Origin: Ischnura elegans
Taxonomy: Eukaryota > Arthropoda > Insecta > Odonata > Coenagrionidae
Reading direction: 5' to 3'
DNA: 64,000 nucleotides
Assembly (NCBI RefSeq): GCF_921293095.1
Contig: NC_060258.1
Location: 3,038,001 to 3,102,000 of the forward strand
Shown here: positions 32,175 through 46,400 of the stretch, piece by piece
How positions within the stretch are numbered: position 1 is the first letter of the stretch
Layout of the letters: the number at the start of each line of letters is the position of its first letter
The notes under the pieces: generated by a model
Databases searched by the model: none
Seen by the model: only the letters and a program-made list of their open reading frames with translations
What the model was told of the DNA's origin: nothing
Position numbers and translations under genes: made by a program

Positions 32175-34465
32175 GTTAGCTACCCATCATTGAAGTACCT
32201 GCTCCATGGTCCCACGAAACGCATTTTAACCTTTTCGCCGCAAGTGAGAAGGTTTTCAGACATTGAACAGGGTTAATATTATTAAATTGTTTCTCCTGTT
32301 ATTGTGAGTCCTCTGTAATTGGCCTCGTGCTGTTTTTTGTCTGAAATAAATATATAAATATTTAACGATTTCAACCAAAGCCGTTAGTACCCGATCTACT
32401 CTTTGTCGGCGATGCTGCTGCCATCATCGGCTTTTTGATTCATTAATGCAAACTAGACTCTTGAAAATACGATCAGTGTAATTCATCTGCATTTCGCGAA
32501 TCAAGCGGCACCTAACTCCACTGTTGTTTTGAATTGGATGTCACGCATCCTCCACTTTCGAAGGAGGGATTTTTGAGCAGCATGCTCAACTATTATAATG
32601 TTGTTTTAATTACTGCGCCATTTTGGGTATTTTTTGCGTGTATGCATAAGGTTTAAAAGCGTGATCACACGATGGATTCTCCCGCCAGAGTAGATGGGTA
32701 AACATGTTTACCGTCATAATTTCCCCGTGAAAACACACAACCTTAGTATTTAAAAAAATTGATGACCTCCAAAGAGAAAAGAGTGTGAAGAAGTTTGGGT
32801 AGAAGATTCAATCCAATATAAACAACGGTTATGCGACAATTGCGAGAGGAAGATAAAGTAAAAAAACACACCTTTTTAACGGAAATTTAAGAAAGTTTTT
32901 ATACATTCTTTGCTATAATTTTTATCGAAAAAATATTGGCACCAATAAATGCAGCGTCTCATTCTATATTAGAATACAACGTTAATCAGTGCATAGCGCA
33001 ATATTTATTTTCATCCTGCTATTGATAACGCAGCGTTCCTGGCCTTGTGGAGAATAACATGGGAAACGATTCTACATAAGAGCCCACACTGTCAACAAGA
33101 TGTAGAACGCAGAATACCCCCCTCGAAAAAATTAAAGGGTAGCAGACACAGGGCCTTTTTGTCTGAGAAATAATATTTGTAGTTGGTCCTCTTTTTATTA
33201 CGCTGCAAAAGGAGTTAGGGAATATTATGCCCTCAAAATTTTAATCTATTTAGCAGAATAACTACGTAAAGCACTTCTGTTGCTGGTACCATCAAATTTA
33301 GTGCAATCTAAGCCTATTGAATAAAATTCCACAGTTAGGAGCGAAGTATATTCGATGGATTCAGCTAGCAGCTGCATCACTTGGTTCTCTGGCAATGAAA
33401 GCGAACACAACCAACTCAACTGGAATCGGCTTAATCGTCCGCGATGGATAATTTTGTTCATTATGAATAATTCCACCTCTAACTCATGATTCCAATCATT
33501 AGGTACATAAATTAACTGAATATGATCACTCGACGAGAGCGTACTGTATGCAATAGAACGAAGTCTTTTATTTGCCTCACTTATGCTCCGTGGAGATCAG
33601 ATGTGATCAAGACGTTTCTACGGACACAAAAATGGGAAACCCCGTGATGTCGGAGCACTCACTTGCTCTATGAGGTACGACAAGCGCCCAGTGTGGCAGT
33701 ATTCACCCATTCTGTTCTTACAATGAATTGTTCCTTTTGAATGATTTGTTTATAAAATGACACAGCTGCTCTGTACTTCTTCACGTTTGATCAAGTGAGG
33801 GAAAAGGTGGTGTGCTTCTGTCCAGATGTAAATGGATGGTTCCACCAAGGAATGAATTTGTCTCGTAGCCAAATTGAACTAAAAAGTCAAAAATGCATAC
33901 TCGGAGTCATCAATTAAAGTTTAGCACACGATAAAATAATTCTGATATAATCTAACATCACTGGTAGGTGCAGGTCACATTGGGTTTTGTTACAGCGTTT
34001 TCTAAGATTCTCCGAGAATATTACCTCACTTGAACGATTAGCAGTCATATCAGATTCCATTTTGTTAATTTCTAGTAAGTATGCATGGTAAAGTAGTGAC
34101 AATATTGGTTCCATTACATGAGTGCATGCTTTCAGGCAGCTCGAGTTGTCTTGAACCCACAAGGAAAAAGGAATCGTTACAGACATACAGCGGCAAGAAG
34201 CATAATTAAAATAATTGTTTAAATGAATAAATTCGGAAATCAGAATGGCCAAATCAAATCCCAGCATCCACTTCTTCGCCTTGGGAAGCAGCTGAGGCAT
34301 AGGGATGCATGATGATCCGCAACCACCATCATTAACCTCTCATTACTGCCATATGTACCCAGTGAGCCACCTTTTAGTTCAGTTTGCCACCGTTAAGCGT
34401 ACTCAGTGCGCGTCCTGAACTTCTGTATCCATGAATTTATCTCTTTCGAGTATAGTGTTTTAACT
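32175..34465. other. Intergenic, nothing recognised
   Basis: Minus-strand frames of 76 codons (33,476-33,246) and 128 codons (34,300-33,914) show no known domain and no splice context that would support a gene. Confidence 0.4.
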
Positions 34466-34471
34466 TAAAAC

Positions 34472-34920
34472 TAGGGATGGTCGGATCGGATACCTCGGAT
34501 ACAAATATCCGCGGATACTGACCTTCATCGGATCCAAAGACGCGGATGACATCGGATCTGGATCCGAAATTTTTAATAATAGCTTCAGTGCTCGTAAGGG
34601 TGGATATAGATTCTATTCACGATTAAATCTTCGAATGCGCCGTCGCATTCGATTGTTGTCCTATACATGAACCGTTTTGTTTGAAAGCTCTCGCAGAGGT
34701 TACGTAGGAGAATTTCAGCCGTGGAAAATAAAAAAAAGGCAAAATACGACTGGCACATAGTGTGACTCTTCCCAAGAGGTTGAGCAATCATCGGGAGAAT
34801 CTCAGCGATAGGAATTTGAAAATGCATTTGGATCCGAAAATATCCAATCCGAAAGATCTGGCTCCGGAAATCAAAAATTCGATTCCGATCTGATGAAAAT
34901 CCTGGATCCGTTCATCCCTA
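34472..34920. mobile_element. Ac-like hAT MITE
   Basis: It starts TAGGGATGGTCGGATCGGAT and ends GGATCCGTTCATCCCTA, the terminal TAGGGATG/CATCCCTA of Ac-type hAT elements. The subterminal regions are full of CGGAT/ATCCG motifs, as expected for transposase-binding sites. It is 449 bp with no transposase. The flanking octamers (CTTAAAAC and AACAAACT) are not identical, so the target duplication has decayed or the edge is off. Confidence 0.75.
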
Positions 34921-34924
34921 AACA

Positions 34925-37900
34925 AACTGATTACTTCGTTGTTTCAGGGAATGTTTTTTTTTCTAATGAAATCTCATCATGATTTATGTGTGTTCATGTT
35001 TTTTAAAATTTTTTGATGAAATTCTGTTTCAAGCCGGCGAGTTTACCAAGTTGATCCTCAAAATCACTGCCTTTATTCAACTGCACTATCTTTTAAACGT
35101 CAAAAAAGGTCAGCTTCTTGAGTTTGAGGTACAATATCTTCCTCAGATATTCAAAGCCTTATCTATCTTTTCCAAGCTTCATCAGCTAGAGCCAGCCCCA
35201 TGTGATTTTGGTCCAAATCATTAGTTCACTCGAAGGGGCCATGCGCTTCGCTCAGCATCTTTTTTCTTCTATCTTGGTCAGCAATCCACAAAGATGAACA
35301 ATCTAAAGAATCACCGTATACCAGGACTCCTTCAAGATATTTTCTTGCCTGTTGAAGGGTTCCGATAATATGCATTTCAGTAGGGGAGAGCGGTGCACCT
35401 TGAACCTACGTGTACCTAGGAATTATGATGTTCTCAGCAATATGATGTTGGTAAAAGAGATCATCTGAGCAGCACAACATAACCTCGCCGCAAGAGGTGT
35501 CTGATAGTTATGTTTGTCTGGCAAGTAACACTAGTTATTTTTTAAATTAAAGGAAACATTTCATCCCCAAAAAGTATTAATGCTTCACGATTAATGAATC
35601 CTATTACAATGGTTCACAGTAAGCAATGAAACATACATTACGTCTTAATGCCACTCTTTTTGGTCATGAGAACATGTGTTTAATTGGATATTCAGTTAAC
35701 ATATAAATTGTTGTCAATCAGTTTTTGTAGAAAGGTGCAACGGTGCACCTCGGTTGGAGATTTAGTCTGCACGTGGTACCCTCAGAGTTCCTTCCTGAAG
35801 ACTCCGATAAACTCCAACAGTAACACTCACATTTTCACTCCAATTACTTTTTCAGGCCTTATATCAATTTTATCATTAAAGAAATCATCCACACAGAACT
35901 TGAAAAATTTACCAATCTCTTATAAATTCTCTCCATTGGAGTTTGTCGTGGAAATGATCGTTATATATTTTGAACAAAATCTCTTAGCTCTAAATTCGTT
36001 CAAAATCCCTTTTCGTGGGTCCACGTTTTTCCCTTGTATCTCCTGTATTTTTTCCAGCAGTGCTCTCCGCTAGAAAATCAGCACCTAAAATCTCTTGTTC
36101 GCAAAGGCTACACAACAGCCTACACGCTAGGAAAATTTCATTTTTAATTCAAGGGAAAACTCGAACGATTTAGTATTTAGTATTTATTATTTAGATTTAT
36201 TATCTTTCAAAGTTAGCCTGAATTTACATATTATCTGATTGACAATGGTAATTACACCTATTATCTTCATTTCTTACCGTGTTTGCTTGAATTGCTAGAA
36301 TTAAACCCCTATTGTATAAGATATAACAAAAAATCTTGAACGCTGCATTCTTTTCCATTTCTTGCCGTAATGCCCTTTATTTCAGTTTCCTTTGTTTGTT
36401 ATTTTCGAGTGAAAGTTTTAATTTTGTGAGTAATTGTTGTTTGAAATATTTTTCTGATATGCAGAGCTCTATAAACTCCACTTTTTAATGTTTACATTGT
36501 TTATAATTTTATGTATCTAAATACGAAAAATGGTGACCGAATAAAATTCGTTTATGCCCATATGACATAATTTTGCTTCACTGCGTCCACCCATATGTAA
36601 TACCTTTGCAGTGTATGTAGAAGGATAAGTTATTAAACGTTAATAATGGAACAGCTTTAGGTTAAGTGAGAAAAGACGAGTGCTACTTTCGTGATTTTTT
36701 ACAAGATTCTGGCGATCAAGACAAATCTTACGAATAATCTGGGAGCTTATGTCCTGCAATTAAAAAAATAAAGTCTAATGGGTTTTGAAATATAAATAAT
36801 ATGGGATGATTAACGACGTGTCAAAGAACCCAACGCTTGTTTGGAGTTGGAGCTAGAAGAGTTGGTACTCTTTTCCTACCACGGAGCCCTATTCCCCCAC
36901 TGGGGACGTGTAGCCCAAGGGAAAGGTTTCCTTAGATATGGTCGGGTAGATGTTTGCATGGGAGTGCATCAGATTAGGTTTTACTCCTAGATTGGTGGGA
37001 TATAAAAAAAAATTAATTCTTAGAAGTATGTGTTATTGGTGGTAGGGCAGAAGGAGCAGCTGCCATTTTTCTTACGTCTAGCTCTGCGTGAGAAACTGAT
37101 GAAAGAATGCTATGGGGTGACAAAAATACCCTCACTTTGGAAAGATTTTCCTTACATTTTCTTTCCGTTTCCTTTCTTAGCGTTTCACTGACCCAAACAT
37201 TGAGACTGTGCATGCCTTCCCACTAAGCTCGCTTATTCGTCATTCACCACCTTCTTCCCCCCTCCCACAAAACTTGATTGAACTTCTCTCCACCCTAATG
37301 ACCCACCGAGCTGGACCTTCTTGGAATGAAGGGAGGGCCACCGCGGGGCGTTTTGACAAGGCTTTTGTTCCCTGTCCTTCATGCAGCGTTGGAAGGATGA
37401 AGAAAAAGCAGGCTTTTGTATCTAATTGCCTCCTTGCACTCCCAACCTTTTTCGCGATAAGGATTTTCTACTCCTACCTGTCCTAACGATCTGGGTATTC
37501 CCCGATCCTTGGCAGTCGACACACTACCACCCCTTCACCTAAAAACAACCTCCTGGCATTCCTTCTCCTTTCTCCTCCTCACTCACCCCTTTACGTTAGT
37601 AACACCCCCAATGCATAAAACACGTCTGCATTTCAGTACAAAAAGAAACGAGCAATATGTTCTCAAATTTTCACCTCACGGTAAATTGTCTTTTCACCTA
37701 TTCATAATGAAACGATTTTTACCATGTAAAGTCTAAACTCATCGTCAGGAAAGAGAAATTATTTCCTCTCACAAAATTAGTTGGGTAATTATCTTGATTT
37801 TACCCATATGGTAAAATGTTACGTCATCAGTAGCTTTATAAACGCCAGCAAATTTGTATACACTATCGTAGCCGCAATGGGATTTTTTTTTTCGAATGAA

Positions 37901-38135
37901 GGGTACAAGACATAAATAACTGTGCGATGTGTTCTTCACGGTAGTCGGTGAAATTTCTGAATCTCCTGGCAAGTTACAGTAACTCATTCAGCGAGAAATA
38001 TTCACACAATGGTGAGGAAGCATTATTCTACGAATTCGGATAATGCATTGTGTTAAATTTCTCTTAGAATTGCTGCTTGGAGTAATTCAAAACAGAGTCA
38101 CCCTAGGACTTACCCAAAGGTGACTATCACCACGG
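34925..38135. other. Intergenic, nothing recognised
   Basis: AT-rich with scattered short ORFs. TAGGGGAGAGCGGTGCACCT near 35,386 and GGTGCACCT near 35,741 may be ends of a decayed MITE. No coding exon supported. Confidence 0.35.
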
Positions 38136-38139
38136 CAGG

Positions 38140-38810
38140 TACGTGGACGCGGAGCGAAGAAGGTGCCAAAACAAAACTAAGCAGGAAGCCACAGAAAAAA
38201 CAAGAAAAACTTTGCTAGCCATGAGTTTCTATGAATAATTCTTGCGAAAATATGAAGTTTTGTCAATGAACATTATAACTAAGCAAACATAATGATTCTT
38301 AGCTAAAAGAATAAGCACAGTTGGTATTGTAATATTTTCCTTTGGTCAAACAATTTGACTTGGTTTACACGTTAAAAAATTTAAATAATAGGATTATAAA
38401 TATATTATAGCATTTCATATGAAAAATAATTGGTTTGACATTAGCGTTGAGAGTGCAGACCCTGACGTAGTGATGAGGAAGTTCTCGGCCCAGGCAAAAC
38501 TAAGTCGGCGGCCCATGAAAAAATAACTTTGACTAGCCATGAGTTTTTATGAGTAAGTCTTGTAAAAAAATGAATTTTTGTCAACGAACATCATAACAAG
38601 GCAAATATTTTAATTCTTAGCTGAAATAGAAAGCAAAATTGGTATGGTAATATTTTCCTTTTGTTTAACAATTTCATTTTGTTTATAATTTTTAGAAATA
38701 TAAATAATATTATTATAAATATATTATAGCATTTCATTAGAAATATAAATAATTTAACATTAACATTGAGAGTGCAGTCAATGACGTAGCGACGAGGAAA
38801 TACTGAGCGC
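38140..38810. repeat. Two-copy tandem repeat, unit about 330 bp
   Basis: The segment with TAGCCATGAGTTTCTATGA, TTTTGTCAATGAACAT, GGTATTGTAATATTTTCCTT and GAGAGTGCAGAC at 38,140-38,460 is repeated at 38,460-38,810 with substitutions and small indels. It lies just beyond the 3' end of gene B. Confidence 0.8.
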
Positions 38811-39254
38811 TGCAGCGGAGCCGAAAATCCAACGACGTAACTTTTTCCATTAGGGGCAATTAAAATGTAACCTATCGAAACTGCTAACAAAATTTTAAAT
38901 GTAGACTAAGAAAGCAGAAAAAATAGACTACTGAAAATTTCAAAATGATTCATTAGAATGGAAAATTTTTACACCACTTTTAAAACCACCAGCGCCGCTA
39001 AAGCGCATTAAATCCATATGAGGGTCAAACACTTTTCTAACATTAAAAATAGCAGTTAAAGATAAAAGAATAATATATTTCATTCTTGTAAACATAGTAG
39101 AGTAAATTTAAATGAACATTAAGAAATTAGGTCACAGACCTAATTGAATATTATTGTATTATTTTAACATAATGAGGCAAATCTTCCATTTAAAACATGC
39201 AGTTATCGTAGTAATGAGAATTATTCATCTTGATGACTAATGAACACTAATCAA

Positions 39255-39396
39255 TTAGACTACTGAGACAAAACACGGAGTTTTCAAATGAGAGAAAACA
39301 TGGGTCTTTTGAGAGAAAGTCTCCTCACCATCAATGCAACGATAAGGCTTCTTTCCTATGTAAAAGCATGTGTAAGACAAGGTTTCGTTTGGTAGC
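39255..39396 (-). pseudogene. Frame-shifted last finger of gene B
   Basis: Directly after the gene B stop, another frame reads KLPNETLSYTCFYIGKKPYR then CIDGEETFSQKTHVFSHLKT. This is the rest of finger 10 and an eleventh finger whose second Cys is now Gly. A small deletion at the SYSCNKCEKS/stop junction shortened the array. Confidence 0.75.
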
Positions 39397-40406
39397 TTAA
39401 GACTTTTCACATTTATTGCATGAATAAGATTTCTCCTCCGTATGAGTCTGCAAGTGGCGGAGAAGGCTGCTCCTAACAGAGAAAGACTTTTCACATTCAC
39501 CGCAGGAATAAGGTTTCTCCTTCGTATGAGTCCGATTGTGATCGATAAGGTGACTCTTTTGAGAGAAAGACTTGTCACATTCATCGCAGGAATAAGGTTT
39601 CTCCTTCGTATGAGTCCGAATGTGACGGACAAGGTCACTCTTTTGAGAGAAAGACTTTTCACATTCATTGCATGAATAAGATTTCTCCTCCGTATGAGTG
39701 TGCAAGTGACGGACAAGGTGACTCTTTTGAGAGAAAGACTTATCACATTTACCGCAAGAATAAGGTTTCTCCTTTTTATGAGTCCTAATGTGACGGACAA
39801 GGCTGCTCCTACCAGAGAAAGACTTCTCACATTCACCGCAGGAATGAGGTTTTTCCTTTGTATGACTCCGAATGTGACGGACAAGGTTGCTCCTAAAAGA
39901 GAAAGACTTTTCACATTCACCGCAGGAATAAGGTTTCTCCTTCGTATGAGCCCGAAGGTGATGGACAAGGTGACTCTTTCGAGAGAAAGACTTGTCACAT
40001 TCACCGCAGGAATAAGGTTTCTCCTTTGTATGAGTCCTAATGTGACGGACAAGGCTGCTCCTATCAGAGAAAGACTTTTCACATTCACCGCAGGAATGAG
40101 GTTTTTCCTTTGTATGATTCCGAATGTGACGGACAAGGCTGTTCCTATAAGAGAAAGTCTTTTCACATTCACCGCAGGAATACGGCTTCTTCGCTGTGTG
40201 TGGAGTATCTGTGCATGTTTTCCCATCTACAATGATGATTCTCCTCACTTCCCTCACATTTTTCTTCTCCATTATTCCTCCAAGGTTTTCCTTAAGAAGC
40301 CCTTTCCTCATTTTACTTCTTCTTCTTCCTTTCCTAGAACTTGATGCTCTAATTTTTGGTTCACGGAGAGCTAACAAATCTGAGGATTTTTCAGAAGCTG
40401 GGAGTT
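39397..40406 (-). CDS. Gene B exon 10: nine C2H2 fingers
   Basis: The acceptor CTTTTCTAG precedes AACTCCCAGC. A basic linker (RKGRRRSKMRKG) comes first, then nine 28-residue fingers of the form Y/HSCxxCxKSFSxxSxLxxHxxTH and a truncated tenth. Linkers are TKEKP or TEEKS rather than TGEKP. The other frames and the opposite strand are also open because the 84 bp unit lacks stops; they are shadows. Confidence 0.92.
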
Positions 40407-43400
40407 CTAGAAAAGAATTTCACATAGAAAATAAGTAAATAAAGATATGTAACCAATTATTCGTTGACCTAATTTATAATAAACATTTGACAGATATCAA
40501 AGTGGCGACTTTAAATGATAATTTGGTTCAATGCTATACACATAAGAAATGTTGCAATTAATTTTTACGGTTGTTTACAAATATTGCTTCACAATTGAGG
40601 GGCACTGCTGCTCAGAGAAATTCAGTAAGGTATTACAGACTAATCTCAAATATCTACACCAGAAAACGCCAAACTGCACAATTTAATGCAAAATGGCACT
40701 AGAGCAACCTAATGAAAAAATATACCTAGCAGTTATATGTAAATTAAAAAGCTAACAAGAATAAGTGAGCATGGGCTGCTCACTTACTGTCATTATTCTC
40801 CAGAACCACAACTTCTGCACACAAGGCAATGAAATTCAGTTTTGCCTCTTTTTAGCCAAATTAGTTTTTTCCATATTTTACTTCTTCCATGAATCAGTTT
40901 GGCCTAACAAAGCACAGTTTCCATGAGCAAAACCGAGTAAATTGGATGGGCTATGTATCAGAGCAAAATTTTCCCATTATTTCATAACTGAACCAAACTA
41001 AACCGGGGATCGAGCTATGCATAAAAATAAAATTTTCAGTGAAATTTATAGAAATATTGACGAATAACAGGCTTCTGTGAAATAGAAAGTAGGACGAAAT
41101 TACCAAAAAATTCATACGAGGATCACAGAATTTGTCTGAAATCTGAGATCAAGTTTTGGGACATTTGAATATTCAGAATTAGTTACAAGTCTTTTCTGTG
41201 AAGAGTAATTTTCAAGCACTTAAGAGCACTCACCCACTGCCTCCGTCATAGACTCCATGGCCATTGACTTATTCTGAATCAGCTCTCCATTCTCCGTAGA
41301 AGTAAGCTGAAAGTAATCATTTAAGTATGAATGGACAGTTAATTGGAACTATCATAGCATGTAATAAAAGACAACTAATTCTTAAACCATGCAAACTCGC
41401 ATATTAGCTTATATTTACCATGTGAACAAGAAGTAAAGTAATAATATTTATGATAAAATATGTATTCTCTATTAATGACAGCAAATGTAAGGAAATCTGA
41501 CTTTCCATCCTTTGAAAACCATATAAATCATAAACAGGAAACTGAATCTGTGGTCGACAATCATTATATTGCATAGTATGCCTTCCTTCTCGAGTTCCAT
41601 ACTAAAAATTGTATTAATTTATTTATTTATGCATGAATTTATTATGTGAATTGAGCACTCTCAGAAATCGCCTTAACTTTCATGACCTTGTCACTCAGAA
41701 AACATTGTCTATATATCGATAACATTTTATGTTTTCTTTAGTAAGGACATGTAATAGAGAACTGAAGTTTTTCTAAATTATTCATATAAATTTCGGCTAG
41801 GATGGGTGACCCCATAGCCAAGCTATATTATTATTTGTAGTGCTTGCCACTGAAGAAAAAACTTTTGATTTATGCACAATTTCAGGAGTCAACAAACTTC
41901 ACACACATCATTTTTCTTCCACCCTTATTCATCATACCTCTTTCAAGCACCGGATATGGTGTACGTTTGGCACTCAAATGAAGCGGAAGGGTACTATTCA
42001 CTATTTGAAAGAATTACTTCTGGTAAAATGATCTGTTCTCCCAAAGAATCAGTTCTGAATGCTGTTGCGAGTTGTTTTAGAAGACATTGGAAAGCAACCT
42101 ATAGGCAGGCTGAAAAAAAGTTGGAGTAGTGCTTATAGAAGACAATCAAATTACAAATTTGCCAAATCAAGAAAAATCCAAAGCCAATGGAGACTTGTCT
42201 ATGATTAGGAATGCAATTCTTTAAGGACTGTAAGAAAAGAGAGGAGAGTTTGTCACTACCCAATACGTGAAAGAAAAACCCCTGTATCACCTGGATAGAG
42301 TATAAGATATAAGGTGTGAAAGTTGACTGCATGATGCCCATGATTTCAGCTTGAAGGTGGACCAAAAATCAATGATGACTTGCTGTACAAATTTGAAGAT
42401 TTAGTAATGGAGCCCCTGAAACCAATAAAAAGAAGTTTTTTCCACTGGACTCTAAACATTGCCATACACAAATCTAATTTTGCTTGTAAGATACCTTTAC
42501 AGTGTTGCTGGAAGTAATGTTTCAAGTGCATTTTTGAAATAGAAATTTTTAAAATTATGTTTTTTATAATAATTTATCTGCAAAATGTATGTTTTGAAAC
42601 CTAAAGGACGATAAAAGTTATTCATTGCAATAACATGGACCCTTTTTGAACCAAAACGACCCTCAAATGGTAGTTATTATAGGAACTACAGCTTGGGGTC
42701 AAGTGATCCAATATTAAGGTTAACTCAAGCCCAAATAAAATAAAACATTAAAGTATTTACTTTCTAATAAAATTTATATGTTTAAGTATAAATTAATTTT
42801 AAACCATAATTTAAATATATAAAATGAATATTTCCAAGACAGCAATACCGTAACACCACGAATCATATGAGGACGTGACGTGGGGGAAGAAAGGGGAGTG
42901 GGAGGATTCATTGGAGGGATGTGGTCCTGTACCGTTGGTTGGGGAAGAGGGGAAGGGGAAGAAAAGGGGGAGGAGATGGTCCTGTTGTGGGAGGGCTCTT
43001 TGCTGATTGCTTGCTGGCGTGCACAAAAGAACAAGTACTTACTAAACATTATAAATTCAACAAAAATTATAATGCAATAAAAAAGAAAAAAATACACACA
43101 AATGCATGAAATTATTACCTAATTATCTTTACTTAATGCACAATACTGGCCGGTGAAAAGAAACAAAAATCAATCAAATTTACCAAAAACAAATGACATC
43201 TAGAAAATAATAAAAAAATGACACAAGAATGTTCACTTCTTGTGGCTCTCTGGTGTGAATACAAGCATAAATAAATGAGAACACCAAAATTAATCCTAAA
43301 CACTATCCAATAATACACCCAGTCCTAAATACTAAATAATATACCCCTTTACGAGGAAAACAGAAGGGCCAAAAGAATATAAAAATGCAAGGGAAAATAT

Positions 43401-46400
43401 TGCAGGGCAATGGGACTTCTTCACAATTAGTTCTTCTATTCTTGATCGAGGGATAAGGGGAAATCTTCGTGAACCTTTTTACCTTAGGGGGGGGGGGGCT
43501 AATACGGGATAACAGTTCTACTTATCGCCTCTATCTCATGGATGGGTATGACCTCCTTGGCTGTCTCATATCGTGGTCCCTGCATCTTCATTCGACGAGG
43601 GCTGAGAGAATATTTAATTATGGGCATCGAGTGTTGACTTCATTCCTCTTATCGCAGGAAATCTACCCATCTGTTCTCCTGTTTCCTCTCTTTCACCACT
43701 CTTCACTTATCCCTCTATCTTCCACGATTCTCTTCTCTCTCTACCTCACCTCCACGCGACAGGCAAGATGCCTTCAGCTGTACAGCGTAGGCTTCGGCCA
43801 CAATACGAATCCGGAGTAAATGCGTCTTCTGAAGCTGATATTTGTCCGGGTTTTACAATGCAGAGAGGGTTAGTATTCTGGGGTTGGAGCAGGTGGGGGA
43901 AACATGGGTAGAATTGGGTCTTCTTAGAATCCTCACAATGGGGAGGAAGGTTTGACGAAACATGTTCTCATTTTGTAGAAGGAAGAGGTGCTGATTTCGT
44001 CACTCTCCATTTGCTGCTCACAGGTGTTGTTTGGAGGGAGGGGATGGGGAAAATGAGGACCTTTCACTAGTGATGCACACTATACAGAAAAAACCCAAAA
44101 TTGGGAAAGCAGAGAATCATGGGGGAAGGGGAAAACACTTCACACTCCATTGAGGCTCAATTACACACACACACGATATTTCATCAGATCTCCTTCCCTT
44201 GTGCACACCAATTTTAAGTTACCCATGAACAATGCCAAGTGCCATCAGTTAAAATACATTGTGCCCATTTTTGAAAAAAATTATAATGGTTTCAAAATCT
44301 GGGCTCAAGTATCCCTGTTTACAGAATTTAAAATTCAGGATTTCTCCCAAACATAACTTTCATCCATTAATTTCATTGAATGTGATTTTCATGCATACCT
44401 TAGTGGTATCAGTCTCCTTGGGTGATTCTTTCTTGGCCAAAACCAGCATAGAGCCCAGGTCTATCCCAATGGCTCCTGTCTCTTCAGCATCCACCTCTTC
44501 CCATTGGAAAGATGTTGAGGCCTGTGCCTGCATATGAGTCTACAATCAGCATCATTAAAGACAGAGATACAGAAATGTAGAAAGAGCTTCCTGAGCTCAC
44601 CAAAAAATGATTCCTATTTATTGCATTGATATTTGTCTACAACGCACCCTAAAACATTCACTTTCGTAATATTCACATGTTAATAGCTTGTGTGTGACAT
44701 TTATTAGCACTAAATTGTACAATAATCTATCATAGTTCTCAAAAAAGAAACAAAACACTCATCTTATCAATAAAATATAGGATTAGTATCAAGTAAAAAA
44801 TCACTACTAATTTGTGAATGAATATTTATCTAATGCTTGAATGTGTGACTGAGACTTAGGTGTAATTTCAATTGCTTCAAGATATTGTTGCCATTTTTAT
44901 TCTTTACTTTGAGTTATCTTCTATGCATGTAAAAAGTGTTTGCATTCCATGGATTACATCTGCTAGATTTCATTTCATTGACGAATTTCTTCATAAATAT
45001 AATTATTTCTTTCTTAGGTGATGGTTTTCCGGGTTTACACCCGAAGACGGGAGCTGTAACACTCCCGAAACTGTCGTCCGCAAAAACATGAATCAACGTG
45101 GTGTAAACCCAGAAAACCATTACCAATCAACTCACCGCGGAAGCCTCAGTAATTAATTCTTTCTTAAGTTGTACTATTTTTGTATCTAACTCATTCCTTG
45201 ACATGTCCTATATTTGTACAAACGAATCACTAGACCAATGAAAATATTGTTATTATTACCTGATCAGAGGCTTGGGGCACGTGTTTGCTTGTGGTCCCAT
45301 CAGTGCTCTCATTGTGCACATCTTGTTCTTCACCATCACTGCTCTGATCTGCTTTTACGGAAGGGGACCCTGTTTTTATGCCACTCTGAAAGAAAGACAA
45401 TAAACATTTAATTGTTAAGTGTTTAAACCAATTGGTACCAGAAATAAAAAGATCACAACAAAAACATGAATAATAGGTCCATGCATAAAAAATAATTCCC
45501 TTAAAAGCTATTCTGGCCTCAAAAAAGAAGGAAGGATAAATTTATGGACTAATAAAATATACCCCATTTAGTTACTTTGCCATTTCAATAAGTCATAGAA
45601 AAAACTTCCTAAGATGGAAGAACAAATTAATCAGCAATATTTTGAGACATGATGGTCTCATGACATCCTTCATCGACAACCAAGAATCTTTGCCTTCACA
45701 AGCAGAAAGAGTACAGAAATGTTGATTTCATCTGTTAAAGAAAGTCCCATCTTCCATCTGAACCATCGTCACACATGAAATTTAGGCAGTTTAATAAATA
45801 CTGAAGTTGCTCATGAAATCACATGCAGAGAAATTATATAAAGAGACATAGAAGTTCCATATTCAGTCAACAAATAAAATTATAAGTTAACATAGTTACC
45901 ATTTACCAAGTTTAAAAATATGTAAGGAAGCATGGGAAAAACATAAGGACCTTTATAGAAAAAAACCCACTGCAGGAAAACACCCACACAAGAAGGGGGG
46001 CGTGAAAAAACTGTGAAAACTTACTAAGAAAGAGCTAATGTAAACCTGGGTATCAATAAATGCAAGAAATTACAAGGGAATATCACCCAGTACCTGGAAC
46101 CAAAAAGAAAATTAGATGAAGCCAGAACAGATAATTGTTGAGACTTTCCTACAGTTTCCATGATGTTACCTGTCTCGTTGTTGTTCTCAAAGAAGCTTTA
46201 CGTGAAGCCCCTTTTTGAAGCATGCAGTGAAGATGATTTACGTAGCGGTAAGTCAATGATGCTTTCTCAAAGAATATGATGCTTTCTCAAAGAATATATT
46301 CGAAAAAGGCAATTCGGGCTTCCAGCCGGGTGGTCTCCCTCCATTCTGCCGACATTTCAAAACACGAGTTGGGTTCCATCGTCATCCTATTAGCCCTGAG

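Noticed and set aside
39255-40226. 323-residue open frame on the minus strand overlapping the gene B fingers
   Set aside because: It is an alternative frame of the 84 bp finger repeat, which happens to lack stops; only its last part reflects true finger remnants. The in-frame reading gives C2H2 fingers.
39694-40344. 216-residue plus-strand open frame opposite gene B fingers
   Set aside because: Antisense shadow of the periodic finger DNA; the repeated MSPNVTDK-like text follows the 84 bp period.
42880-43020. Purine-rich tract as a G-quadruplex regulatory region
   Set aside because: G runs are irregular and interrupted by A; low-complexity composition explains it.
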